DNA of 64,000 nucleotides, taken from positions 2,044,904 through 2,108,903 of the forward strand of contig NW_004450664.1 in assembly GCF_000321225.1 (NCBI RefSeq), read 5' to 3'. Within the stretch, counting starts at the first letter, position 1, and each line of letters starts with the position of its first letter. Source of the stretch: Odobenus rosmarus divergens. Its lineage: Eukaryota; Chordata; Mammalia; Carnivora; Odobenidae. Shown here in pieces: positions 22,533-34,739 of this stretch. The notes under the pieces were generated by a model. It was not told where the DNA came from. It made no database searches and saw only the letters and a list, made by a program, of their open reading frames with translations. Both the position numbers and the translations under genes were made by a program.

Positions 22533-22734
22533 AAAATATTATTCTGGTACATAGAAGTCACTTTGTAGGTATTTATTATCTATGATCCAATAGATAGAAG
22601 GCATGAATTATCCATACCACCAAAAAAATATAGGTTTTTCACAGTCTCTATCCATAGATATTTAAGTTAGCTCTTCTGATTTGCCAAGTCCGTCAGACTG
22701 CAATTGTCTGCAGGTATTTAAAATGCTATCTGCT

Positions 22735-22938
22735 GGGGCGCCTGGGTGGCTCAGTCGTTAAGCGTCTGCCTTTGGCTCAGGTCATGATCCCAGGGTCCTG
22801 GGATCGAGTCCCACATCGGGCTTCCTGCTTGGTGGGAAGCCTGCTTCTCCATCTCCCACTTCCCCTGCTTTTGTTCCTGCTCTCGCTGTCTCTCTCTCTG
22901 TGTCAAATAAATAAATAAATAAAATCTTCAAAAAAAAT
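22735..22938 (+). mobile_element. Carnivore tRNA-derived SINE (SINEC type)
   Basis: The head is 'ggggcgcctgggtggctcag', with B-box-like 'gggatcgagtccc', a CT tract and an (AAAT)n tail ending 'aaaatcttcaaaaaaa'. It is flanked by AAAATGCTATCTGCT (22720-22734) and AAAATGCCATCTGCT (22939-22953), a duplication with one mismatch. Confidence 0.96.
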
Positions 22939-22953
22939 AAAATGCCATCTGCT

Positions 22954-23869
22954 TTTTGATGAGAACCTGACATTTAAAGAATTCCAAGCTCATGTCATTG
23001 TTATCGTAAGAATTAGGAGCTGCTCTTGTAGCTGTTTCGGCCACATCTGGGGTAATGCACGACGCCATCCTAGCTCTACCTGCCCACTGTACGCTAATTT
23101 AGGCAAAGGAAAGGGGGCACTACATTATTTGATTACTCTCAACAAAGAGACTATTTCAGAACTTAAACGGCATGACAACCGGGGGGGTTTAAGTATTAAT
23201 AAATAACTAACATTGTGGATTGTACATTTTGCTGGGTGGTTTAACGAAAACTAATGTTTGGATATGGAAATTCATTATACACAAAATTGGGATTTTGTGT
23301 ATATTTATATTTATTTAATAAGACTGGGAAAAGCTTATCACAGTCTACAAATACTTGTTACAGCAGGAGAGCAAGAACTCAATTCAGGAAAACTCTGGGG
23401 GCCCCTCCAGCTCCAGAGATCCCCGAGGGATCAGACATGGTCTCCATATACCAACTGCCCCTCAGTTCAGCTCCCCGGCGGTCCTGCTTCCTGCTTCCTG
23501 TTTCCTGCTTCCTGCACAGGAGTTGCTTCTGTGGGCAGCCCCCACCCCAGTCAACTTCTGGCATACACCTCCATCTCCAACTCCATGTGGTTCCTAAGAT
23601 CTCCAAAGAAGGAAAAGGAAGAGTGGAGAAGGCACTCCTGCTTTTTAATGGCGCTGGTCTCGAAACAAAACACATGTGTCTGCTCACATTTCATTGCCCA
23701 TGATGGTGACATGTGGCAAAGGACCAGGGATGTGTAGCTCCTGGTGTGGCAGCTACTTCCCAGCACCATCACCACCACACAGAACACAAATCTCTATCCC
23801 TGCCACATTGCTGTAAAGGTAGGTGGTGGTGGTGGTGGTGGTGGTTGTTTTTATCTGCTACCTTTATTG
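22954..23869. other. Unassigned sequence, no gene supported
   Basis: Two overlapping plus frames of 149 and 159 codons (23254-23737) lack recognisable domains and open together in different frames, so I read them as chance. The stretch 'tcctgcttcctgtttcct' near 23486 is a local CCTGCTT simple repeat. Confidence 0.4.
23822..23846 (+). repeat. (GGT)n microsatellite
   Basis: About eight GGT units in a row. Confidence 0.9.
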
Positions 23870-24030
23870 AGTAAGCTTGCTAAACTCTGTTATAAGCCCT
23901 AAAACTCTGTAGAAATTTTATTAAGCTCTACACTTGAGACATGTTTACACTTTCTTTTTTTTTTGTTTACACTTTCTTATATGTATATTATACTCCGATA
24001 AAAAGTTAAAAACAAACAAACAAAAAAACT
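23870..24030 (+). mobile_element. Possible old L1 3' end with an internal 22-bp duplication
   Basis: 'atatgtatattatactccga' with 'taaaaagttaaaaac' resembles an L1 3' terminus ('..tatacttcaataaaaagtt'). Within it TGTTTACACTTTCTT occurs at 23942-23956 and 23964-23978, separated by a T run. Confidence 0.4.
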
Positions 24031-24399
24031 AAGTTGGGGTTTTGTGCAGCTAAGGAGAGAAAGACGCATGAACTGAACAGCAATGGGTTGCTTGGTTAAT
24101 CCTCCTAGAACCAAGGGCACAACTTGTAAGTCAGGGATGAAGGAAAGAAACCAATGCTGTTAGTTAGCAAGACAAGAACCGGTTGTACTGCTTTGAGTGA
24201 TGGGCTCCCTGCACATTGGGAGGCACTTAGAAATATACTCTCCTTCCTCACAGAGCTCTGATAATGTTTTCCTTAGGAGGTCTGAGGGTGTGTGTCTGTG
24301 GGTCTGTATGAGCCACTGTGTGACCATTTAAAATGTTATTAGCTACTGTGTAATTTAGAAAGTTTCTGTTTGTGCTCCTAAACCAGCGCAGGTATGTAT
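24031..24399. other. Unassigned sequence, no gene seen
   Basis: Nothing recognised between two old L1-like pieces. Confidence 0.45.
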
Positions 24400-25010
24400 T
24401 CATCCCCTATATCTTGGTCAATATTGCATTTTGTCACTTTTAAAAATATTTGCAAATCTGATAGGTAAAATATCATCATTGCAACTTTCAGCCTTACCAG
24501 TAATAAAAGAAACACAATATGTTTATCCACCATTTGCAATTTTATGATGAATTGCCCATTCATGTCCTTTGCTCATTTTCCACTTTGCAACCTCATCTTT
24601 TATTTCTTAATTGATCTGTGTGAAACATGGTACAACAGACAGTGGATTAGATACCATAAAATATAAATTTCTTCACAGGTTGGCATTTGTGTTTAACCTT
24701 TTTATTGCAGTTTTTCTGTATAGAAGTCTAAAACTTTGTCATGCTCAAATTCATTAATCTTTTTTTTAGTGTTTTCTGACTTTTGTTATGAGAAGATGCT
24801 GGATTATATAATTCAGATTCAATAACAATCAAGATGATAAACATATTGATTTTGTACTCTTGGGTTGAATTATTTTACATTTTAACATTTGATCCTTTAA
24901 TGCTTTGTTTCTGTGTGAGAAATGAGGTAGAGATAGAGATTTATTCTTCTTTGACAATGGCTAGCCAGTTTTTAAGGCTATTTATTATTAATCCATTTCT
25001 TCTCGGCCAC
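24400..25010 (-). mobile_element. Old L1 LINE fragment (ORF2 3' region), inverted
   Basis: Read on the plus strand it shows reversed L1 landmarks in order: 'aaatctgataggtaaaatat', 'gaattgcccattcatgtcct' with 'ttgctcattttcc', then 'agaagtctaaaactttgtca' and 'gctagccagtttttaaggct' with 'atttattattaatccatttc'. Strongly diverged, no open frame. Confidence 0.55.
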
Positions 25011-26149
25011 ATACTGAGCACCCTTATATACTAGGGGCAAATACAAATATGTGTTAGTGATTTTTAAGAAATGAATTTTGACAGGAATGATTTTAAAAAT
25101 AATACTCCATCTGGTTAGGCATTTGAGATACAAGTTCCAAATAACCTTAACTTCTAGCAACTCATAAGGGGGAAATAAATAGTATCGTTTCACTGGATGC
25201 AAGATACGGTGGCTTCTGCGGTGTAGGGTTATTAGATGAGTATGCTCTGAGTGCCTATCACATTTAGGAACTTTGGACACATGAGTGTCCCAAACACACA
25301 ACATCTCTGACCCTGTGGAGCTTGTCTTTTCTTGAAGTTTATCCTATATCAAAATCCCTATGAGTCCATCAGGTTGAATGGATGGCCCTGAATACTGGCT
25401 CAATGGCTCCTAGTTTTTTGGGTTATATTATTGTCCTGTTGATGTGGAGATGTTCCTGGAATGTCCCATTCATGTGGGGGTTTTGATGGGATTGGCAACA
25501 CATCTTTACCACAGCACTACCTTGGGAGGAATAAGAAAGAAGGACCATCTTATTGCAGGAAAAGATTGAGTACTTCTCTCTTCAGGACCCATTATGGACG
25601 TGGCATGGATTTCTGAGCCTTGAATGCCTCAGTCACATTTTCTGAAAATTCTTTTGAGGTTTTTCAGAGAAAAGAGTCATTGTTCTCCCTCTGGGTAGCT
25701 TCTTTCCTGTTTTCACTGGATTTCTGTTTGGAGATTTTGTTGAACTACAAATCCTATGAAGATTTTATTAGTTTTACCTGAGAGGGCATTATGCAGATGG
25801 TGAGGACTAAATAATGGATTAAAATTCCTCTACATTAATATTTATTAACCTAGGTACTTTGAGTATATCTCTTCTTGCCAGATCTAAGCAAATGACACTG
25901 GATGGATAGCGCAGTCCACTGGATATCACTGAGGTAGTCTTTACTAATAATGTCATTACTGGCCAAGTTTTCCCCAAAGGAAAGCAGTTTGGCTGCTGGG
26001 ATGATCCATGCTGGCAGAAATTGAATAACTTCTAGGTAAGAAAATTAGCTGATTTATTCTGTTTACTTATCTTTGCCTTCTCTGGGCTCCTCGTCCATAC
26101 AGATTATCACATAATTATCTACTGTCTTGCTTGGTTCATTAGGTATTGG

Positions 26150-26185
<36 letters not shown>

Positions 26186-26314
26186 GCTTTAAGTAGGCTT
26201 TAATGCTGCTTCAGAAAGGGCTCAATTTTGCTTTTTGCTTCCTTTTACCTTTGTCCAAATATCTGGAAACTCAACTCTGGAGGGACAGAAGATACTCCAT
26301 AGTTAGTCTGAAGT
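25011..26314. other. Unassigned AT-rich sequence, no gene seen
   Basis: No gene or clear repeat family. It contains the GT microsatellite listed separately. Confidence 0.45.
26152..26181 (+). repeat. (GT)15 microsatellite
   Basis: Fifteen uninterrupted GT units. Confidence 0.97.
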
Positions 26315-26695
26315 ATGTATCAGCTCTTGCTGCATAGCAAAACTCACTTCAAAACCCAGCAGTTTATTTAGTTCATGATCCAATGGGCTGGCACATTAGG
26401 TGGAGCTCAGCTGGGCAGCTCTTCTGATCTCCACTGACCTTGTTCGTGTTTTTGTGATCAGCTTCGTTCTGCTAAGCATTGGTGAACTGCCACGCAGGGC
26501 TCCTGAGGTCTCTGCTCAGAAGGGGCACACTGTCTCTTCAGTCACATTCTGTTAGGAAAAATAAGTCCCAGGGCCCTCTCAGACTCAAAGGGAGGGACAA
26601 TTGAAGCCACTTTCTAACCAGATGATCAGAAGGTCATATAGCAATGGGGGTGGCTACAGAATAATTCTTCCACTTTGCAATCTACCACATGGTGC
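26315..26695 (-). mobile_element. MLT1J/K-like MaLR LTR
   Basis: 'cttgctgcatagcaaaactc', 'aacccagcagtttatttagt', 'tggagctcagctgggcagct', 'cagtcacattctgttagg', 'gactcaaagggagggacaat' and 'gcaatctaccacatgg' are in the reversed order of the MLT1J/K-type LTR (ending '..ttaatctaccaca'). Confidence 0.75.
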
Positions 26696-27144
26696 AAATA
26701 TATTTATGTTAACAAATTATGACATATGAATTATACATAGATGGATTAATCTAAAAAAAGTCCCAGTGACTGTCTTTGGTATAAGAAATGTTGATATCAA
26801 AAGTAGAAACAATATATGGATCTTAGGGATACATCTGATAATAGCATGCCCTTCCCCTGCCTCTTTCTACATTTTCAAGTGAAGAAGTCTCGAGAACAAC
26901 TCCAGTCTTACTTAGGAAAATTATTTTCCAGAACTAGAAGGGCTGGGGCCTGGGCGGTTCTCCCTTCAAACCTAGAGACTGCTCTGGTAAGCCTGGCATA
27001 GCCAACGTATAGAAAAGAAATTGCCGATGGCTTCCCCCGGGCAGACAGAATCTTGGTCAAGCATTTCCAGGCCTTCATTAAACTTCATTTAATGCGTTTA
27101 TTCTTAGAAGTAGGGATACTGTGGGGGTAAAATCAAGGGAGTTC
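26696..27144. other. Unassigned sequence, no gene seen
   Basis: Nothing recognised. Confidence 0.45.
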
Positions 27145-27332
27145 GAACAGACAGAATGAGATTTGAATCCTTGAATAGCCTTATGATCCTGGCCTCGCTT
27201 ATTAATGTCTCGAGCCTCAGTTTTCTTATATACGAAACATGGAGGTAACTCCGGGGTTGTTTTGAAGATGAAACATACAGCATGAATATAGCCTTCCGCG
27301 CATGGTAGGCATCCAATAAATGTTCATTCCCA
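27145..27332 (+). repeat. MIR-type SINE
   Basis: 'cgagcctcagttttcttata', 'aacatggaggtaactccggg', 'gttgttttgaagatgaaaca' and 'ggtaggcatccaataaatgt' reproduce the MIR 3' half including its usual 'aggtgctcaataaatg' end. Confidence 0.85.
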
Positions 27333-27784
27333 CTTTTCTCTTTACCTACTTGAGCTTTCTTGTTTCTGTTGTTATTGTTAAGGTTTCAACTTTTTACTTT
27401 CTTCAGTGTTAGGTGTAAGTGCAGGCAGAGTAAATGCTGCTTTCACGTTATGGTTTAAATAGTTCCTGAAAAACCCCACCTTGTCCCCACCCTCTCCCTG
27501 CGGCCAGTCACACGAGGCAGAAAAACAGAAGGGAGGCCTCCTTGCAGCAGAAAACACACCGGCCACACAGCCCCCGACCGGGGAACACATGACGCCGCTC
27601 TCGTATCTCCCTCCCACACCCAGGCGTGAGCCCGCAGGTCCTACCGCTTCTACCCCCGCCCCAAGGTTGCGCGTCCTCCTGTGCTCACCCGAGGCAACGT
27701 CTGGCGCAGTGAGCTGCACCTGCTCTTTCTCTACCAGCCTCCCCAGCGACGTGGAACGTCCTGTGAGGGCCGGCTCCGAATTTT
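27333..27784. other. Unassigned sequence with a GC-rich centre
   Basis: 27470-27720 is GC-rich with scattered CpG; frames open on both strands (plus 27481-27798, minus 27378-27719) without recognisable domains. Confidence 0.4.
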
Positions 27785-27870
27785 ATTTACGGTTGTAGCC
27801 CCTGCTTGGTGTGCCTAGTTCAGTGCCTAGTTCAAAGCAGCGGCTCCAATTACGTCCATAGGATAAATTA
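27785..27870 (+). repeat. L2 LINE 3' end fragment
   Basis: 'acggttgtagcccctgcttg', 'gtgtgcctagttcagtgcct' and 'ataggataaattaatt' fit the L2 3' end (..gtatccccagtgcctagcacagtgcct...). A 12-base phrase GTGCCTAGTTCA is duplicated within it. Confidence 0.5.
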
Positions 27871-29394
27871 ATTACCTACATCTTTTAGTTAAGGGATTTT
27901 TCATTAAAGTTCAAATGTGCTAATGACTGGATAGGGAGTACTCTAAATCCCCAGACAGTAACAAATTATTGCATTCCACCCCCTTTCAGGTATTTCTTAT
28001 CTATGTATAGGACAAGGTATACTGAATTGAGGTAACGGACTGAGATTTTCTCTGGGGTATGAATAATAATCGTGTCGACAAATTACCTTTGCATGGTGCT
28101 TATATCTTAAGAGGTGTCCACCATTTTTACTGTGCTCTAAGTCTTTAGTGCATTAGGAAAGCTTACCAATTAGCATGTAATATTCACCCGGGCAAGACAA
28201 GCGTGCCCACTGTAGGACGGGCATTGGTCTTGGGAGTAGCGTCCGCTCAAATCTTCCAGCAGAGAAAGGTGAGACACAACTCCATCCGCAGCTAAATGGG
28301 GGGCAGGACATTTGAATTATGGTTGGTGTCTTCTCATTTATTTTCCTGGCAGAAGTTACTGAGGAACAGATTGAGCTTTAAAGGAGTTAAGGAAACTCTT
28401 AGGAACACACACACACACAGACAACCATCAGACCCATTGTCTGTTTGCTCAGCACCTGCTTATGCGATGCACAGCAGCACCAGAAAAACGTAACGTTAAC
28501 GAGAAGGCTCCAAACACGCAGTCGCGGGAGCTGCTCCAGCAGCCAGGGAGTGAGCTGGGCTCGTGTGTGTCCTAGCACACAAGCGTCCTTCACACCCAGG
28601 CTACCAAAGAGTCAATGTGTGAGTGACTGGAAGGGACCATGGCACAGTCCTAATGTGGTGATGCCTCCAGGACACGGGCTGGGGCTCCTGAAAATGTCAT
28701 ACACGATTCTGATTAAAACGAATGCACACATTCTACATACAAGCGCATAGCCTTCAGCATCACTAAGTTACATCATGACCTTTTTTCATTTCTGTCGTCT
28801 TTGGATCCTAGGGATGCAGAAGAACACAGTGCTATTCAGGTAGTACCAATTTATCCTCTTTCAGATTATTCCCAGACAACCTTCTTCTTTGAGCGTACCT
28901 CTCCAGACACAAGCTTGGCCCGCGGAAGGTGTGGTGGTACCATTTCTTCCTCTTCTAGGCGTTAAGATCCTCCTGGAGCATATGGATATCAAACATTCCC
29001 AGAATGATGAACCCATTTCCTTCTGAGCAGGGGGTCTGAGTGGACCTCTTAGGGCTGATGCCCACAAAAGAATGAAGGGTCTGCCAGCATCAGTCAGGAA
29101 GCTCCCAGGGAAGGATGGGGGTGGAATTTGAATTTGCTGCAATTCAAACCATCGTCATCACTCCAGGACATAACGGGATTAATATTCTGCTGCCAGCGTC
29201 CCGGCTGCTGCATCCAGATGAAGATTTCGTCAGCACCACCTTCCCTCGGGAATTTCCCTCCTTATAATCCTCTCCAGGGTCCGGGTTTTTATGCTTTCAG
29301 ATACATTCTTCTTCTTGACTTCAAGGTCCTGCTCCATGGCTACAGCTTCTTCCCTGGCCCTCCCAGTGCCCTCCCTCACCCCTGCTGAGGGCTT
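27871..29394. other. Unassigned sequence, no gene seen
   Basis: It includes an (AC) run at 28405-28419. The AT-rich stretch 27880-28190 is complex and repeat-free by eye. Short frames on both strands have no recognisable domain. Confidence 0.45.
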
Positions 29395-29585
29395 TCACTC
29401 CCCTCCTCCCTTCCCCCTCAAGTCCACTCGTTCTTTAGGACTCGGTTCCAGCTGCACACCCAGGGGGAAGCCCGCCCTTGACCATTCATCTCTCCACAAC
29501 CTCCATGCCTTCCGTGTGCGTGCTGTAGAACCTAACACGGAAGTATACGGTGACTTCACTTATTTACCATCGTTACGTGCTAATA
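29395..29585 (+). repeat. L2 LINE fragment
   Basis: 'ccctcaagtccactcgttct', 'ggttccagctgcacacccag' and 'ggggaagcccgcccttgacc' match the L2 segment 'caactcaagtgtcacctcctccaggaagccttccctgacc' in order. Confidence 0.55.
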
Positions 29586-30159
29586 ACAGCAAACCATGCC
29601 TGCTACCCCGGGGACCTCCTCATGCTCCCACCCCTCCACTCCATGTTTTCTCCACATCAGGCATGTAATTAACATGTGTTGCCAGACTGGCCAATTGACT
29701 GATAGGAAGCACTTACCAACCCTGGTCTGATGTGCAAGCGTCACTGTCATACATTTTATTTAAACTACTGTAAATGCAGTGAATGGGGTTCTTGCTGTGC
29801 TTGCCTTCAGAAAAATGCTTTTCCTGATACTTATTACTTCCCTTTACACTTTGTAGATGCTAGCATCTATTCTGGAAATTTCAAAGTGATTTTTTATTAT
29901 CTATTTGTGAGATTTCTCTTGGTTCATGGTTTTTGCACCTCAAATGCATACATTCATGATCTATCAAAGGAAGAATAATCTCAAACCACATGAGATCCTC
30001 TTACAAGTTGGGTAAATTGCATATCATTATGGCACTTGGTATTTTAGATCATTTATTTATATTTTATATAATTTATGTTGAATACAATTCTTTAGCATAT
30101 ACTTTCATATGTTTTTGAAATATTCTTTTAATAGCCACGATTCTCTTCATTTCAAGTTA
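29586..30159. other. Unassigned AT-rich sequence
   Basis: No gene or clear repeat. A plus frame at 29730-29978 (82 codons) has no recognisable domain. Confidence 0.45.
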
Positions 30160-30304
30160 AAACACATTTCTTTCGTCTCCACTGGGTTCCAAGTGCTGTG
30201 CTAGGAGTTAGGAACAGAAACGCAGGTGAAGGCATGCCCTCTACTCTCAAGGCATTCACGGTGCTCTGGGGAGGGAGTCAGACATGTCTCTGAGATCCCC
30301 TAAC
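30160..30304 (-). repeat. L2 LINE 3' end fragment
   Basis: 'ccactgggttccaagtgctg', 'tgctaggagttaggaacaga' and 'aggcattcacggtgctctgg' with 'ggagggagtcagacatgt' match the reversed L2 3' end. Confidence 0.65.
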
Positions 30305-33139
30305 CCACCCTGCAATGACTCTGACAGGACAAGAGCAGGGCATCAGGGCAGGAGGGAGATCTGCTGTGGCCGATGACACAACTTTTACGGGTCCCGTCTC
30401 TGTACGAGTCAGGCTCTGTAGCTGATAGAACTGCATCCCACATCCACCAGATGTTTAAACATCATTTATGGAAATGCATGGTAGATATTTTACAAGGTGC
30501 TTTTTTGTAAAAGGTGAATTCCTGATTAAAGCTTGACATTGCGGGGAAATATCTTAAGTCAAAAAAAGCAGGCTTATACTGCACCAAGACAAAATACTTA
30601 AACCCCCATAATATCTGTCACACTGTGGGGCGGGGTGGAGGGGGCACGAACACACGTTGCCACATCCGCTCAGGGAAGGAATTCCTTGGCTAGGTGTGCA
30701 TCTGAGCCTGGGCGGTGACAGGCAACGGAAGTGCAATCAGAGGTGGGCCTCCTGCCCCTGAGGGGTCCAGCTGGTGTCACCTAAGCACTTACCATCTGAG
30801 TCCCTGCATTTCCGGGACCCTCATCCCCAGACACCCTGCACCTTCTGGTTCTCTGATCTACCTAGCTAGCAAGGAGTGTGTCTGACGAAATCACTTCTGA
30901 GTGAGGTCTGAGCTTTGCTCTGTGTTACCCTCCCAGGGGGAACATGGTTTGTTTATGAGCATCATCTAATACCTATGTGGCAGTCTGACACCTTTTACCT
31001 TGTTTGTACCTTACTGTGCCACTGACGAGTGTTAGTCCAGGTGTGACCATCACTGTGACATAGACAGGAGACTGAGAACAGCGAGTCTGAGTCACCGGCC
31101 ACCGGTGTCCCAGTCGGAAATGCTTTTGCTGTGTCCCTGTTCCCATAACCCATCAAGACACCGAGGCTGCCATCAGCCTGTGGGAAGCATGGAGGAAAGG
31201 GACAAGGTTGCATCAGCCCAGGATGGCCAGTTCACACCTTGGAGGCGATCACACCAAGTCCCTGGTCCCTAACCACTAAGACATACTACTGTCCAGCCCA
31301 CCTCCTGTGGTTCCTAATGTGACCATCTGCCGTGCTTCCAAATAGGTCAATAAATCAACAACCAAGGAAAGACAAGACAAGAACCAGACTGCTCCGAGTC
31401 TTCCAGAGCCACTGTAGAGAAGCTTCCCCACATTTCATTTCTGGGTCCAGTTCCTCCCTCGGAAGCGCCCTGGTGCCAAGGGGCCACCTCTACTCACAAA
31501 ACCCAGAACCAGGAAGCCCGTCGCCAGCCCCACCCCTGCACCTGTTACTGCAAGCGAGATATTTATCATAGGGTGGCATTCTCTGAAAGATCATACGTAA
31601 TCACTGCATTTCCCAGAAGCACTTAGCTTTTGTTTTCTTGTTTCTCTTGAATTGTATCATTAATAATAATATTCCTGCAAAACTTAGCAAGTGAAATGAT
31701 TTCCTTAATGACGTGGCCCTGTTCTATTTTTAATAAACAGTATTTCTTTTGCTAATGAGTCTATTGTTGATGAGCAATAATATTAGGCATTTCTTTCAGG
31801 GCTTATTCTTAAGAGAAAGTATGTGAACCACACAGAGAAGATGACCCTGGAAAAACCCTAGGAACCCAATGCCTCCTGTGTGTACGTGTCAATGGGTTAG
31901 GTGGGGATGGAGGTAACGTTTCTCAGAGTGAACTTTTGTGGTAAATGGGACATGTCTGTTTATTTTGTGGCCAACGGGAGCTGTCTGCTTGTATTGGTTG
32001 GGAGCCAACCTCTCCCATGATAGACAAGCTCCTACGTAGAAGGTGTCGGCCACTGCAGTGAACATGGCTTATTTCTGTTACAGAAATTCCACTGCCCAAG
32101 CCACTGCCCTCAAACACACATGCACGTGCACACGCACTCTTGCGAGGAGGATGGTGCTATCTGTGATGCTCCAGGGATCCTCCCAGCATGCCCCTGGCTT
32201 CCTCCCGTGGCCCTTGCTTCCTGACTTTGTCTACTGCTGAGGGGCCAAGTCTACAGCTGACATCAGCTATGCTCCAGTGTGCAAAAGCGACCTGGACCTC
32301 CTGGGGGTGGGGCTGCTCAGGGATCAGGCTCCAGCTTCCACAAGTAGCTCCCTTCCCTTGATCCTCATGCATGGGTCAGCTCAAGGCCAGGAACAGTGAA
32401 CAGATGTTAGCAATCTAGGAATGATGTGGATGCGTGGCTGACCTTGTCATGTAGCCAAAGGCTTTTTCTCCCTAAAACCAAATTCTGTTTTTGTGATGGA
32501 AGCACTTCCTAAAGCAGCAAGTAGCAGGCATGTGTATAAAGCAAATAAACCAGTATCATTAAATTCCAGGCCGCATGCTAGGGCTTAGGCTTCCTTTGGC
32601 ATGATCCCTACCTTCGATAGCTGCCCCTGGGATTTTGGCAATAAGGGGACATGTTTAGGGCAGTGAGTCCGATGTCCCAAAGGTCACTGGATTTGGGCTC
32701 GGATGTAGCAAGTCAGAGTAGCAGATTCAAATGCTGTAGACAAAAATCTTTCTCCCAGGACTTGATCAAGCAAAATGTTCACTCAACCAGAAGGTCCACC
32801 TACTCAAGCCCCCTGGTTTTTGTATATTGCAGATGCCTCCGGGTTTGAACAATAGGAGTGTAACATCTCCAGCCAAGGCTTGCTGCTAACTGGAAATTAA
32901 CATGTCTCACAGGACAGTGCAGTAAAGGAAAAAATGGCATTTAATGTTGACATAATTATTGTGGTTTCTTTTAAGGCACATAAATTGTAACAACTCAACT
33001 GACTAAATTTAACACAACTTAAAATTATATGTAGTCACTATAGACAACGGCATAAGCAAGAATTGTCAGAGAAAATGGAACTCTTTAGCTCTTTCAAACT
33101 TTTCTCGAACTTTTTTTTTAAGTCCTAGAACTGTTATTC
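30305..33139. other. Unassigned sequence, no gene seen
   Basis: About 2.8 kb without a recognisable repeat, RNA gene or coding exon. The AT-rich stretch 31575-31800, dense in AATAATA and TAATGA-type words, looks non-repetitive and may be a conserved non-coding element. All frames are under 80 codons. Confidence 0.45.
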
Positions 33140-33156
33140 AAATTAAATTTTGTGTG

Positions 33157-33348
33157 GGGGCGCCTGGGTGGCTCAGTCAGTTGGGCGCCTGCCTTTGGCT
33201 CAGGTCATGATCTCGGGGTCCTGGGATCGAGTCCTGCATCGGGCTTCCTGCTTGTGGGAAGCCTGCTTCTCCTTCCCTGTGCCCCTCCCCCTGCTCCTGC
33301 TCAAGTGCTTTCTCTTTCAAATAAATAAATAAATAAAATCTTTTAAAA
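33157..33348 (+). mobile_element. Carnivore tRNA-derived SINE (SINEC type)
   Basis: The head 'ggggcgcctgggtggctcag' is followed by B-box-like 'gggatcgagtcc', a pyrimidine tract and an (AAAT)n tail with 'aaaatctttt'. A perfect 17-bp duplication AAATTAAATTTTGTGTG lies at 33140-33156 and 33349-33365, so the insertion is comparatively young. Confidence 0.97.
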
Positions 33349-33529
33349 AAATTAAATTTTGTGTGAAACTTCATTATTAAGACAAATGCTGGTTTTCCTC
33401 CGTGTTCCTGCTGTCAAGGCTCTCTGCAGCCACGACCCTGTCCTTGTCTGGGTGCTCCCCAGGGTTTTTGGGCGCTCACCCTGAGGCATAATTTAGTCCA
33501 CTGGTCTAGCTTGGGGAGGAGGCCAAAAT

Positions 33530-33705
33530 CTTTGATACGAGGCTGCTTAAGTTCATATCTGGCTCCACCATTGATTAGCTGTAGGACTTCATTCAAATTC
33601 TGCCCCCACTACCACTGTGTGCTCTTTACAAATAAAATTAATCATAAAGCTGGACGAGATGCTCGTGCAAAGGGCTAGAGTGGTATTTGACACAGATGCC
33701 CCACA
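33530..33705 (+). repeat. MIR-type SINE
   Basis: 'aagttcatatctggctccac', 'cattgattagctgtaggact' and 'aataaaattaatcataaagc' sit in MIR order (core, then 3' part), with substitutions. Confidence 0.6.
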
Positions 33706-34739
33706 CATTTACTTATCACTAAAATGAGGTAAGCGTGATCGGTTTTTCAGTGATACAAAAGCTCCCAACAGCCTGGGTCACTGGCTCAAAACGCTCTGTG
33801 AGATGCAGTGAAAAATACAATCCTCTCTGCAAACTTCGAAGCTTAAAACCCATAGATTTGACGTTATTTAAAATAAAAAATTATTACACATTAGTAATAC
33901 GTTACCTTTAAATTAATATATTTTTTAAATGTCATGTATACTTTATAGGGAACAAAGAGATTTAACTGGATGCTTTCCCACCGCTTCTAATGGGGTCTGT
34001 CTGTGCGCTGAGACAGACGGCAACTTGGAGCTTTCCGAAGGAGCCCTTGTGAAGAGCCTGTGGTAAACTGAAGCTTGAGCCCTTCCTGTTGGATGTGTGC
34101 TCTCTCTCTGAGGTGTGCACGCATATCACAGATTTCTATTCCCTAAACACTTTTGCGAGAGATTATAACCCGAGTCATGGACTCATCTAGAGAAAGCTCA
34201 GAGCAGTCCACTTAAGTTCCAAAATGTTCGTGCAGAACAGCTGGTGCTCCAAGACTGGGATGAAGAGTTGTTCCCATTGTTTTCTATCGTATTTCTGACT
34301 TACACAAACACACAAACACCATGCTGTGTAATGTCGTTGAGCTCATTATTACCTGTAATTATTAACAGGTAACCGTAACATGGAGGAGTTCAGGGAAGAC
34401 TGGTCACTGGACCCCAGTCCCTCTTCTGTCACAAGCCACTTCCAGGGATGTGGTCATCTTGTTGCCACTTTGACCCCACAGTTCACATGTGGGCTCTCGC
34501 ATCCCAGATTCTCATTGGAGACACATCACTCTGGGGGAAACTTCTGAATGACCTGCACATTTGGTTTTTTCCCCAACACCTCATTTGTGAGGAAAGGTGG
34601 TTCCTCTAGTGAAACCTCACGTGGAGGGCTGGGGGACAGATGGGCTTACGTCCTTGTCTCCGGGTGGACCCCAGACACAAAACTGTCCGAGAATCAGAAG
34701 TCTCCTTCAGCCCCATGGTATTTCTACCATCCTAAACAT
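33706..34739. other. Unassigned sequence, no gene seen
   Basis: Nothing recognised. It contains a perfect 8-bp inverted repeat with an 8-base loop at 34349-34372. Confidence 0.45.

Noticed and set aside
22735..22810. tRNA-like A and B boxes suggesting tRNA genes
   Set aside because: They belong to SINE heads with A-rich tails and target-site duplications, and no cloverleaf with an anticodon arm is intact. The same holds for the other SINE copies.
23254..23737. Two overlapping plus frames of about 150 codons
   Set aside because: Frames in different phases cannot both be real without evidence, and neither resembles a known family.
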